DNA of 64,000 nt from Pseudomonas fluorescens (GTDB taxonomy: Bacteria > Pseudomonadota > Gammaproteobacteria > Pseudomonadales > Pseudomonadaceae), in assembly GCF_902497875.1 (NCBI RefSeq), contig NZ_CABVHY010000010.1, positions 153,741 through 217,740 on the forward strand, read 5' to 3'. The position numbers and the translations under genes were made by a program. Below are positions 54,374-63,323 of this stretch, one piece after another; within the stretch, counting starts at the first letter, position 1, and every line of letters begins with the position of its first letter. Below the pieces are notes generated by a model, which worked only from the letters and a program-made list of their open reading frames with translations, ran no database searches and was not told the DNA's origin.

Positions 54374-57300
54374 TCAGTCTGCAACCCTGCCTCCAGTAAT
54401 AAACATCTTGTTTGGCACACGCATACCAAAAAGCTTTGACTTACGCTTGTTCTTCCACTTGCTGATCCGATTGCGGATTTGGCGATTGAGCGTAGGACCA
54501 AAGCGTTTGATGAGAGTGCTAGGTGTGTCGCCGTCTACCTCCAACGAATTGAAGCGGCCATCAGCTATTTTCGAAAGCAAAACTGTGTAACGCCAAAGCT
54601 CAACTGAATCTGCCGCAGTTCGCATCTGGGAAGCCCAATGGCGAGACCATTGATGGCGATCCATTGCATATTTGGCCGCAATGTACGCCTGATGCAGAAA
54701 TCCATGTTCGTCTTTCAGCATGCTGATAGTTTCAATCGCCCAGTTTTCATCCGGCGAAAGGCCTGCCACCATCGTAGCCCGGGCACGATATGCCGGCTCC
54801 AGGCGTTGTCTCCGGTCCACGACATATTCACGAACAAGATTTTCTCGCTGTGCTTCTATAGCAGCCAAAACCTCCATAGCAAGTTCATGATCGTTGTCGA
54901 TACTATCGAGGCGAGCGAAGCAAAGTTCTTTAATTTCGTTGCTATCGGCGGCCCTCCAAATGCTGACCGCATCAAGTTTGACCTTATCCCGGCCTAACGT
55001 CACACGTACATCGGGGGAACCAACTCTCAGCCGCTCGAACAAAGTCAGTCCAGCAACCACATCTCTTTTGGAGATGGTCTCTGCAATGAGCGAAGCAATA
55101 TTATGCACATTGTTGAAGCTCTTGCTGTCCAGCTTTAGGAAAAGCTTATGCCAGGAGTCAACGAGGGCAGGAGCGACTTTGTCGATCGACAAAATCAGCC
55201 TGATGGTAACGGACTGAATGATAAGCTGAGCACCTACCTTTGCCAGGTCCTGCTCAAAACGATCAGTTGCATCTTGGTTCTGCTTTTGGCGCTCGTACCA
55301 AGCGTCGCTCGTGTCGGCGAACCGCTCTAGCTGTTCCCGCAGGCCTTCTTTTTGCGACACTTTTTCGGAAACTTCTAAAATCGCAGGCCAGTGGAGACCT
55401 CCGATATTTTGCTCAATGTGCGGCAGGTTACTGGTAACCTGAAATTCTGCGGCTTTTAAAATGGCTGTATTTAGACGGTCAGAAATTGCCAATGCAGCAT
55501 CAGGCCCGAGCCGCTCAGCCAAGGTTTCATAGGCGGAAAGCTCGATCCGATCGAGACACTCCTCGATTGTAATTGAACCATTCTCCGCAGCCATTACGAG
55601 TGCGCGAGATCCATGGAATATTTCGATTTTTTGAGACACTGCATCGAGACAAGCCGCGCTCCATCCGGATTTCACGAGTCCCACGAGCAGCATCGGATCG
55701 GCGGTCGCCTGGATTAGAGACAACACTGATAGGCGGACATGATAATGTTCCGATGCCAGCAGAGTGATTATCGTCTCCCTGATCGGAACGCTGAGGGAGG
55801 TGCCCGAGTATTCCGCAAAGCAAAGGATACGAAATTGAACGACCTGGTTATCTTCCTGCACGGCCTTGTCGAGTGCACACTCCAATATGGATTCTTCTAC
55901 CGGTAGGAAAAGATCGCAAAGATTCCGGAGAATGGTCCTGTCATCGGGATGATTCAGTAACGCATTGAATTGCTCATCTCCATTCATATGGGCAAAAGCA
56001 ACAAGAAGAGCATGTTGCGCAGTGACCCAAGACTCATTGTTCCCATCCTCGCCAGCATCCAAGGCCGCCTTAGCAATCTCAGCCGCTTTTTCAACATAAG
56101 ATTTCGCAACGCGATCTTCTAAGCCGATAGTATGGCTTTCGAGCAGGTAGGCCGCTAGGCGGAATTCCGACTCTGCCCGCATCACGGCCTCATCTGCCAA
56201 GGCCCGCAAAGCTTCGATAGCTGCGTCAGGACGGAAGCGTGCGAGTCCTGGTTTGGCCATCGAGAAAAAGTGATCCTCTAGAGTGGCGCTTCTGCTATGG
56301 CTCAGTTTGGCGGGGTTGATTGCCCTATAGCTCAGTGCTGTCTGGTCAATGTTATCCGGCTCCTCCGAGGAGGGATCGCACGGATCGGTAGCGCAATAGT
56401 CCTCAATCCTTCTCCAGCCGTCCATGCGTTCTCGATCCTTGGTCAACTCTTCCGCGATGGCGTTTGCCTCTTTTGCGTCTTCGCTATCGCCAGTGGCACG
56501 CAAGACATAGACCAACGCCCACTGACCGGTCCTTGATATGCAAGTCTGTCGTAGCAGCTTCGCAGACTCCCGCAGCGCATCCCTGGTGGCTTCCCAGTCG
56601 ACCAAGTTGAAATGCAGAAGGCTGTCAAAAACCTCGTGGTGGTTGCGGTAACCGCCATTGAGCGAGGTTGAGAAACACCAGTTATGTACGCTTGTAGCGA
56701 AGGGGGCGAGTGATCGTCCAGCTAAAGCGTGGAAGGCAAGCAAACTGAGTTGGCTATAGTCGCCACGATCCACCCGAATCATGCCTTTCAGAAGATCGAG
56801 TTCAACCTCTGACAACGACGCGATAATGTCGGAAAGCTGCTGCTCGCGTTCAGCCGTCTTTTTTTCTCGCTCGACTGCATGCTCCGACGTGTTGGGATAC
56901 AAAACCATACGTTCGGGGGCCAGGGAGTACGTATTGAGCCAACGGTGGATACTCGCTGACAGTTCTAGCTCGAAGGCTTCATTGCCTCGTAGATCATCAA
57001 CGGCGTCAGTGAGCCAAGAGAGATTTGAGACTATATCGCGGGAAAGAGATGAATCTTCTAGGGCTGCGATAAATGCTCTAGGAGAGCGACCGAAAAGGCT
57101 ACGAAACTCCGGATAACGCAAGGAATCTATGTTCTGAAGCATGACGAAACAACGTACCAACGGACTCACAATTTCTAGAGGCGATTCTTCCAGCACCGCC
57201 GCGAGAATTGCTCCCATCAGGATATCGCTTGTCCTATCAAGCGCAGCAATAGGTTCAAGAATGTTGGAAAGCGCGTCTTCGACACTCTTTTTCTTTCGAA

Positions 57301-58999
57301 AAGCATCCCTCGCAGTCCTGACCAGCGTAAGCCCTAAGGCTAGTGGTAAGCCCTCATCTTTCAGGAGATACTTATTAGGATCTTCTTCTAATATCTTAAA
57401 AAAACGCCCTGCTGACGTGATGACAAACTGCTCGGAAATAGCTTGACTAGTGCCACCAGCCTTCACTAATACAGGCATGTCGAATTCGTTGATATCGTCG
57501 CTTTGCTGCTTGAGACGCTGCACAATATTATCCGCATGGGTGCAGATGTCCGCCGTAAACTGCTTGACAGATACCTTCGTACCCTCGGCGGCGCTGCCGC
57601 TGCGAATATGCTCAAAAAGAAGACGGCTGATGCTCAATTCGGCAAATGCTGTAATTTCTTCAGAGTTGAACAGCGTAGCAGCGACTCCGAAAATTCGAGG
57701 ATTACGGAGGCTGCGTACCACCTCGGCGTCGAGCGCGGAAATCGATGTTCCCCGCTCGTTCAAAAGCTCGTCCAACTCTAAATCGGTCCACTCAGGGACC
57801 TCGACTGCGATCACTCTGCTAAGCAGCTTGTTCTCTAAGAGATCGCGATAAAAAACCCGCCGACAGCTAAAAACCAATCTTCCACCAATCTGAGCCAACA
57901 CCTCGCTCATCGCATCAATGAATCGAACCCAATTGACGCTTTCGCGCTGATTTACACCATCCATAAATACAACCAGTCGTGGAACAGTAATGTCAGGTTG
58001 GCTTTGCCAACGCTGTAAATGCTTGAGCCATAGTTCCTTGGATTCGTGTGTTGGTATTTCTCCGGTCTGCGTGAGGAGCTTCGAGATCAAGAGATCCTGG
58101 CAGTACTCGAGAGAAGGCAGCCCATTGATATCGTCGGGGACCACAATGACAGTCAATGGCCGGTCAGATTGATGGATCCAGGCTTGCGCTAAAATCCAAG
58201 ATTTGCCATTGCCGTCGGCACCTAGTAACGCAATAACGGCGCCATCTGGTTTCCCAAAGACATTATTCGCGACCCTGATTCGCAGATCTTTGCGATCAAT
58301 CGTGCGTGAAACCGACTCATCACCAGGACTGAGAGCTTGGCCAAATGCACTGCGAGCACGCTTTTTGTTGCAGAATGCCTGCGACAGCCAAGCAACATTG
58401 TTCTCAAGCGCAACGGAGATGATTTCGTCAGCCATCTGTTTCGTAAGGCAAGAACGACTATGCAATTGATCCTGGACCCCCCGCATTTGAGTAGACAGCG
58501 CACGATGAGAGGCGACGACTAAGCTGGCGGTTCCAGAATCTTCTACACGCGCATTTATAGATTCTGCAAGAATCGCAATGGTGTCTAACACCACCCCGCC
58601 TGCCTCCCGCGGGCCCGCCATGGCTACTTCGACATATCGGGCCTGAAGCTGAGCAAATATCTCTTCGGGGATTGCTGAACCTAGCGACTTCATGCGTGCG
58701 GCATCCATCAGACCGCGCTTTACATTGCCATCATTGAGCCAATTCACAACATTTGGGGTATCAAGGTGTTTGGGCGTGATAAATAGATGTGGTACCGACT
58801 TGGCGAAGCGCACGACAAACGAATCATCCAGCCGACCACCTGATAAGCGCTGAATCGCGCCTTCCAATATTGAATCATCAGCAGGCCGCACTTTCTCTGG
58901 TGCTTTCCCAACCGCCCTTTCCGCTATCAATGGTTTAAATTTCTTTAAAACCGTCTGCGCAGCTGAAGACAAGGCGCGAATTATAGTGCTCAGTTCCAT
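54374..58999 (-). CDS. STAND-like NTPase, 1541 residues
   Basis: The protein has three parts. Residues 1 to about 230 are an N-terminal helical region of unknown type. Residues about 240-480 are a P-loop NTPase with Walker A LLGADGNGKS (258-267), Walker B RLVVFMDGVN (341-350), and GGRLVFSCRR (372-381) as sensor. The remaining about 1050 residues are mostly alpha-helical, probably TPR/HEAT-like repeats. This layout (effector, NTPase, long repeat sensor) is that of STAND proteins, which include phage-sensing Avs and NACHT defence proteins. I cannot assign it to a named Avs type: no nuclease, protease, TIR or membrane effector motif is visible. It lies between an integrase and an HExxH peptidase gene in an AT-richer accessory block. 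Confidence 0.75.
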   Translation of the reverse strand: MELSTIIRALSSAAQTVLKKFKPLIAERAVGKAPEKVRPADDSILEGAIQRLSGGRLDDSFVVRFAKSVPHLFITPKHLDTPNVVNWLNDGNVKRGLMDAARMKSLGSAIPEEIFAQLQARYVEVAMAGPREAGGVVLDTIAILAESINARVEDSGTASLVVASHRALSTQMRGVQDQLHSRSCLTKQMADEIISVALENNVAWLSQAFCNKKRARSAFGQALSPGDESVSRTIDRKDLRIRVANNVFGKPDGAVIALLGADGNGKSWILAQAWIHQSDRPLTVIVVPDDINGLPSLEYCQDLLISKLLTQTGEIPTHESKELWLKHLQRWQSQPDITVPRLVVFMDGVNQRESVNWVRFIDAMSEVLAQIGGRLVFSCRRVFYRDLLENKLLSRVIAVEVPEWTDLELDELLNERGTSISALDAEVVRSLRNPRIFGVAATLFNSEEITAFAELSISRLLFEHIRSGSAAEGTKVSVKQFTADICTHADNIVQRLKQQSDDINEFDMPVLVKAGGTSQAISEQFVITSAGRFFKILEEDPNKYLLKDEGLPLALGLTLVRTARDAFRKKKSVEDALSNILEPIAALDRTSDILMGAILAAVLEESPLEIVSPLVRCFVMLQNIDSLRYPEFRSLFGRSPRAFIAALEDSSLSRDIVSNLSWLTDAVDDLRGNEAFELELSASIHRWLNTYSLAPERMVLYPNTSEHAVEREKKTAEREQQLSDIIASLSEVELDLLKGMIRVDRGDYSQLSLLAFHALAGRSLAPFATSVHNWCFSTSLNGGYRNHHEVFDSLLHFNLVDWEATRDALRESAKLLRQTCISRTGQWALVYVLRATGDSEDAKEANAIAEELTKDRERMDGWRRIEDYCATDPCDPSSEEPDNIDQTALSYRAINPAKLSHSRSATLEDHFFSMAKPGLARFRPDAAIEALRALADEAVMRAESEFRLAAYLLESHTIGLEDRVAKSYVEKAAEIAKAALDAGEDGNNESWVTAQHALLVAFAHMNGDEQFNALLNHPDDRTILRNLCDLFLPVEESILECALDKAVQEDNQVVQFRILCFAEYSGTSLSVPIRETIITLLASEHYHVRLSVLSLIQATADPMLLVGLVKSGWSAACLDAVSQKIEIFHGSRALVMAAENGSITIEECLDRIELSAYETLAERLGPDAALAISDRLNTAILKAAEFQVTSNLPHIEQNIGGLHWPAILEVSEKVSQKEGLREQLERFADTSDAWYERQKQNQDATDRFEQDLAKVGAQLIIQSVTIRLILSIDKVAPALVDSWHKLFLKLDSKSFNNVHNIASLIAETISKRDVVAGLTLFERLRVGSPDVRVTLGRDKVKLDAVSIWRAADSNEIKELCFARLDSIDNDHELAMEVLAAIEAQRENLVREYVVDRRQRLEPAYRARATMVAGLSPDENWAIETISMLKDEHGFLHQAYIAAKYAMDRHQWSRHWASQMRTAADSVELWRYTVLLSKIADGRFNSLEVDGDTPSTLIKRFGPTLNRQIRNRISKWKNKRKSKLFGMRVPNKMFITGGRVAD

Positions 59000-59727
59000 T
59001 TTTTTCCGCTGCGAGGTGCTGAATGAGGCCTTCTTATGATCTTGAAGTATGCCAGATCAAATAGTTAAAAAATGGATACCGTGCGTCCTCCGCTTCCGCA
59101 ATCTTTGAACGATTGAGCCAGGTTGATAGCTGATCAGTGTCAATGGAAGCTCTGAGGCGCGGAGGTGTTGTTACACACTCTGGGGCGAAAGCGGACCTTC
59201 GTGACGGGCAGCAATCAGCCAGCCAGTGCCACCGACCAACGCGCGCAGCAGGGCTGCGCTGTTGCAGGACTGATGAAGAGCTGCGCGCTTTCTGCCACTA
59301 GACGCTGAACTCGACGGCGCAATGATCTTAGCGCCCGAGTTCGAGCAGCGCTCCAGGTCGATGCCGAACTGAACAGTCCCAAATTTTATAGTCGAAACCA
59401 AACTCCTTTCCTCTCCAGATCAGCCGCTGCGTCACTAGGAGCCGAAGGCTGACATGGCCGAGTGCATGTTATCCACCGCACAGCTACGAACGACTGCAAT
59501 GGGCCCGATCGCTGCCTATCGCGACCGGCTGAAAACGACCAAAGCGGACGGTCGCGGCGCCAACTCAAATCGGTCGAAACGGTTGTGGCCAGACAAATAA
59601 CAAATTAGTAAACTCGACGCTCAGCTGCTGGAGTTGACCTTAGTCTAAGAACAGAGCCATAGTTACTCCCGGACTATTGACAAAGATCTTGATAAACGTG
59701 ACGTCCAAAAATAAAGGAGCTCTACTC
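59000..59727. other. Intergenic region between the STAND gene and the peptidase
   Basis: About 730 bp hold the divergent promoters. I see no gene. At about 59480-59580 there is a copy of a dispersed Pseudomonas repeat (CGACTGCAATGGGCCCGATC, then GCGACCGGCTGAAAACGACC). Confidence 0.4.
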
Positions 59728-60807
59728 TTGAATACTATGGAATACTCTCATATGAACATTGATGATGCGTTACGTCAAGAACGCTTAGAGCCCAGATTAG
59801 TACCGTCAGATATTGCTGACATAAATCCTTGGTTTTTGATAATGGAAAGGGACCTCTCGTCTCTTTGTCAGCAAGCTCTCCCTAAACCTGTTCGTTTCAC
59901 TTTTAATGTAAGTCACAGCATACAGGCATGTGTTTTTTATCGAAGCAATCTAGTTGTCATGACGGCGGGAATGTTTAATGTCTTGTGTCGTTTAGCTTCA
60001 AGAATAGTTACCAGCGGGGCATTTGTAGCATTCGAGGGAGGGGTCGAACCGATCTGGACTCCAAGTGTAGAAAACTCTTTCAAGTCAGTTACTTCTGATT
60101 TATCTAGCATTGCTTTTGATTGGGGCGTTGAGAGTAAGTCGTGGCAGAAGTCTGGAGAGAGACAGTTGATTTTTTTCTATATATTACAAACGCTTACTAG
60201 ATTTGTCATACTGCATGAATTAGGCCATATATCTCATAATCATGGAGCGAGATTCCAGGGGGGGCATAGTGGTTTTGTAGATGTCGATCTGGCGCAGCCT
60301 GAGCTTTTAACCAATGAAGAGGGAGTGGCCTCTCAGGCTAGAGAAATCATAGCGGACAATTTTGCATTCATCCGCTTGAGAGAATTACAAGAGAGAGAAC
60401 TTGCGGCCAAAGCTGGAGCGGAGGCCACCGACTTACTTGTCAAAAAGCTCTTGCCGGGCGAGGAGGAAAGAGTTGGTTTTTTGCTAACTATGGCGTATGT
60501 GTATTTCCATATGATGGATAGGCATGACTGGCACTCGTTGGATGTTTTTAAACTCACCCATCCACCTGCACCGTTTCGGCTGAAGAATTTATTTGCGCTA
60601 ACTCTTGAAAGAGGAATCGTCAACCTAGCCGAAGATGAAGTTGGAGAGCTGCTTGTGCGATACCATTACGGATGCAATGCTTTGGTTTCCGTCGTTTACA
60701 ATCACTATCCATTGGTTAGCTTGTTTGAAGAAGTTAGTGCTCCGCGTTTTGATAAATTATTCAATGCATTATATGAAGAATATCCAAAGTGGCAAAATCT
60801 TGAATAG
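59728..60807 (+). CDS. HExxH zinc metallopeptidase-like protein
   Basis: The 359-residue protein has the gluzincin motif HELGHISHNH after a membrane-like helix FVILHELGHI, and a third-ligand segment REIIADNFAF about 50 residues later. HPPAPFRLKNLF follows. The pattern fits M48/M78-like or Lit-type (peptidase U49) phage-exclusion peptidases; I cannot decide between them. I chose TTG at 59728 because AAAGGAG lies 8 bases upstream; ATG at 59737 is the next start. AT-rich codon use differs from the core genes. It is divergent from the STAND NTPase and may belong to the same locus. Confidence 0.7.
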   Translation: MNTMEYSHMNIDDALRQERLEPRLVPSDIADINPWFLIMERDLSSLCQQALPKPVRFTFNVSHSIQACVFYRSNLVVMTAGMFNVLCRLASRIVTSGAFVAFEGGVEPIWTPSVENSFKSVTSDLSSIAFDWGVESKSWQKSGERQLIFFYILQTLTRFVILHELGHISHNHGARFQGGHSGFVDVDLAQPELLTNEEGVASQAREIIADNFAFIRLRELQERELAAKAGAEATDLLVKKLLPGEEERVGFLLTMAYVYFHMMDRHDWHSLDVFKLTHPPAPFRLKNLFALTLERGIVNLAEDEVGELLVRYHYGCNALVSVVYNHYPLVSLFEEVSAPRFDKLFNALYEEYPKWQNLE

Positions 60808-61031
60808 TTAAGTTTTTCGCCTTTGCTCGAGAGCTGCCTTTCACCAAGGTAGCCAACGGCCGATTGCAGTAGTTGCTGAGGGGCGCGATGGGTTGATCCT
60901 ACGGAAAGGAAAAGTCCTCACATGCATCCCAAGGTCGCTAGCCGTGCCAGTTCCTAAACAAAGGAGTACAGAATTTTTTTCCCACTTTCCCCCCCTGACC
61001 AGACGTGTATTGCTCCCTACTCTTGATGTGC

Positions 61032-61047
61032 GGCGTGAAAACACGCC
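61032..61047. promoter_or_regulatory. Short hairpin upstream of the SMP-like gene
   Basis: GGCGTG-AAAA-CACGCC is a perfect 6-bp stem ending 24 bp before the ATG at 61072. It could be an operator or an mRNA leader hairpin. Confidence 0.4.
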
Positions 61048-61071
61048 AACTCATCCCAACAGGAGACACAC

Positions 61072-61227
61072 ATGTCAAAGAAATCCTCCAGCAAAACCCC
61101 GATGACTACCGATGCTGTATCTCGTATCTATTCTGCAACGGCGAAATCGGGTGACGGCACGATTCCGTCCGACAGCTTTGCGGCGCGGGCTGCATCAGCC
61201 GCAGCTAAGGCCCCCAAGGGGAAATGA
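61072..61227 (+). CDS. Small SMP-like protein
   Basis: 51 residues, MSKKSSSKTPMTTDAVSRIY then SATAKSGDGTIPSDSFAARA and ASAAAKAPKGK. The pattern MTxxAxxRIxSAxAKxxGGxxPxxSFAARAxSAAA is that of bacterial seed-maturation-protein (SMP) domain peptides found on Pseudomonas islands. CAGGAGACAC precedes the ATG. Its stop overlaps an ATG of the following frame (ATGA). The role is unknown. Confidence 0.65.
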   Translation: MSKKSSSKTPMTTDAVSRIYSATAKSGDGTIPSDSFAARAASAAAKAPKGK

Positions 61228-61286
61228 CAGCAGCAATCGAGGTGCTCAGGGCTTTCCCTGGCACCTCATCCAACAAGGAAAGGCCA

Positions 61287-62513
61287 ATGAAATATCCTAT
61301 TCCTCCTTATCCATCGATAGGCGAGATCGTCTATGAGTGCGCAGTTCGAAGCGGTCTGGTCCGCTCGAATGACGGTAGTGAACTCTACGACAGCCTGAAG
61401 GCCTTCAAGGACGATCGCAGGCGGCCCGGACTAAGACCGATAGAGTTTCCAGCCGAAGTACTTGTAACCTTGGAGAGCCGCCTGGCTGATTTCCTGGGTG
61501 ATGAACAATGTGCACTCATGATCTCTGTGGGGTTACGTCGTTGGCTGGATCAGTATTCAGGAATTGTCGCCAGGCATGATGCAACGCTGCTTGAACGCCC
61601 ACAAATGCTTGAGCTTTTATGGCCCACCATGTTTGCCGCAATTGCGAATTTTTTCCTGGCGTTCCTCCAGCAGGTTCATCCAATGCTGGATCCCGCGATG
61701 CTTCTTCGGGACAAAGCACCTCTGGGAATCTATATGCGAATGCTTTGTACTCGGGGTAATCAGGATCTAAAGCTTATTTGTAACTACCGTGCAGAGGTTG
61801 CTGGCATCGATTTCGATAACTGCCGGGACACGCTGGACACCTGGTTAAAAGGGACAGCCGTTCCAAATCTCGATCGCTGCCGCGAGATACTTCAATGCTT
61901 GCAACTCGAGAGAGAACTGGGGGTTAAAGTATGGCTGCTGGTAGCAAGGATTCTTGCAAAGACCCCGGCCAAGTACCGCGAAGCGATCCTGACTAGGTGG
62001 GAGCGCGGCGACAAGAATGAACCTCCTGAAAAGGAGTTTTTCTTGCGCAAAAGGGCACTCGCATGGGAAGTGGGGATGGGGTTGAACATAGGACCTGATC
62101 GCCCGTACAGCGCTTTGTTGGAAGCACTGTACGACCCATCGGTCCCGCGCAATGCATCGGCAGTGCTGGACATGCTCGGGCGGTTGGAACGCACCTGGCA
62201 ACCCATAGCAGGGCAAACCTACCATACCATTGCATGGCTACGTGGACGGTTCCTCGTGCTAAGCGGTCAACATGAGGCAGCCATGGAACATTACCTGGAA
62301 GCCTATAATCTGGGTGCAGGACGAGATCCGGATATCTACAGAAAGGTCCTGGATGAGGCGCTAGCACTTGCTGGAAAGTTGGGCAAGAAGCGGATGGTCG
62401 AGCGCTTCCAGGGTTTGCTTGGGCTGTACTGGACAACTGAGTGGGATGGGAATTTTGAGGCACTGGAGGAGCACTTCAATCGCAAATTCCAGAAGGAGCT
62501 GTTTTATGCTTAG
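61287..62513 (+). CDS. Hypothetical 408-residue helical protein
   Basis: I prefer the ATG at 61287 (MKYPIPPYPSIGEIVYECAV) with AAGGAAAGG just upstream; an ATG at 61224 overlapping the SMP-like stop would add 21 residues. The protein is alpha-helical. A stretch GTAVPNLDRCREILQCLQL looks like the end of a helix-turn-helix/CI-type fold, and the C-terminal part (GRFLVLSGQHEAAMEHYLEA) looks like a TPR. No family recognised. It follows the SMP-like gene as an apparent two-gene operon. Confidence 0.65.
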   Translation: MKYPIPPYPSIGEIVYECAVRSGLVRSNDGSELYDSLKAFKDDRRRPGLRPIEFPAEVLVTLESRLADFLGDEQCALMISVGLRRWLDQYSGIVARHDATLLERPQMLELLWPTMFAAIANFFLAFLQQVHPMLDPAMLLRDKAPLGIYMRMLCTRGNQDLKLICNYRAEVAGIDFDNCRDTLDTWLKGTAVPNLDRCREILQCLQLERELGVKVWLLVARILAKTPAKYREAILTRWERGDKNEPPEKEFFLRKRALAWEVGMGLNIGPDRPYSALLEALYDPSVPRNASAVLDMLGRLERTWQPIAGQTYHTIAWLRGRFLVLSGQHEAAMEHYLEAYNLGAGRDPDIYRKVLDEALALAGKLGKKRMVERFQGLLGLYWTTEWDGNFEALEEHFNRKFQKELFYA

Positions 62514-62862
62514 CACTCCATCCGTGGAATATACGGAGAGGCCCTCCAGGATTTCCCTCAGATCGAAAGTGTTTGCCCTGAACCACCTGATTCAGGACAA
62601 GCGTCAAATAGTCAAATAGTCAAATAGTGGTATCGATCTAGTGGTCTGCTGTTTTTGACCTAAAGCAAGATTGGCCCGGATTGACCCGCAGGTCTGCTTT
62701 TGGCCGATTTCTGCCTGTCACGATTGCCCGGTTTGGGTCGGAACCTGCCCGTCGTGATGGCAGTCTACCAATCTTCAGTTGAGGAGCTAAAAACGGGACC
62801 AAATGTACCTATCCCTAATTTTTTCGCTTGCTCTTCAATACGGCCAGCCTGCAGAACATCGT
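62514..62862. other. Region before the second IS66 element
   Basis: About 350 bp with no gene. From about 62640 to 62780 it is a degenerate copy of a dispersed repeat (TCTGCTTTTGGCCGATTTCT, CCCGGTTTGGGTCGG). Confidence 0.4.
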
Positions 62863-62945
62863 AAGCGCTCCATAAACCCCACATTCAAAGTCACCGCCTG
62901 ATCCCCGATGCTGTGCTCCCGATTCCTTTCCGGAGCCAGCACCTC

Positions 62946-63305
62946 ATGATGCGTCCCGATGCAAAAGTCGAAAAAGTCTATCTCTACCCCAAGCCCGTCG
63001 ACTTCCGAAAATCCATTGATGGCCTCGCTGCTCTGGTCGAACTGGACATCAAGGTTGCGGTGTTTGACCCGGTGCTTTTCGTGTTCCTCAACAAGCCTCG
63101 AAACCGAGTGAAGATTTTGTACTGGGAGCGCAATGGCTTCTGCCTTTGGCTAAAGCGCCTAGAGTCCGAGCGTTTCAAAACATCGCCGGATTGTTCGGAT
63201 GAGGCCATTGTGCTGACGGTTCAAGAACTCAACTGGTTATTGGACGGTTTTGATTTGTGGCGCAACCGTCCGCATCAAGTTTTGACGCCTCGATTCGTCG
63301 CCTGA
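62946..63305 (+). CDS. tnpB: IS66 TnpB (Orf2) accessory protein
   Basis: The ATG at 62946 gives 119 residues, MMRPDAKVEKVYLYPKPVDF then RKSIDGLAALVELDIKVAVF, NKPRNRVKILYWERNGFCLW and LKRLESERFK. This is the IS66 Orf2 family. An upstream ATG at 62913 lies close to the inverted repeat and is less likely. tnpC starts 18 bp after its stop. Confidence 0.92.
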   Translation: MMRPDAKVEKVYLYPKPVDFRKSIDGLAALVELDIKVAVFDPVLFVFLNKPRNRVKILYWERNGFCLWLKRLESERFKTSPDCSDEAIVLTVQELNWLLDGFDLWRNRPHQVLTPRFVA

Positions 63306-63323
63306 TTCGGTATAATCCAGGGC

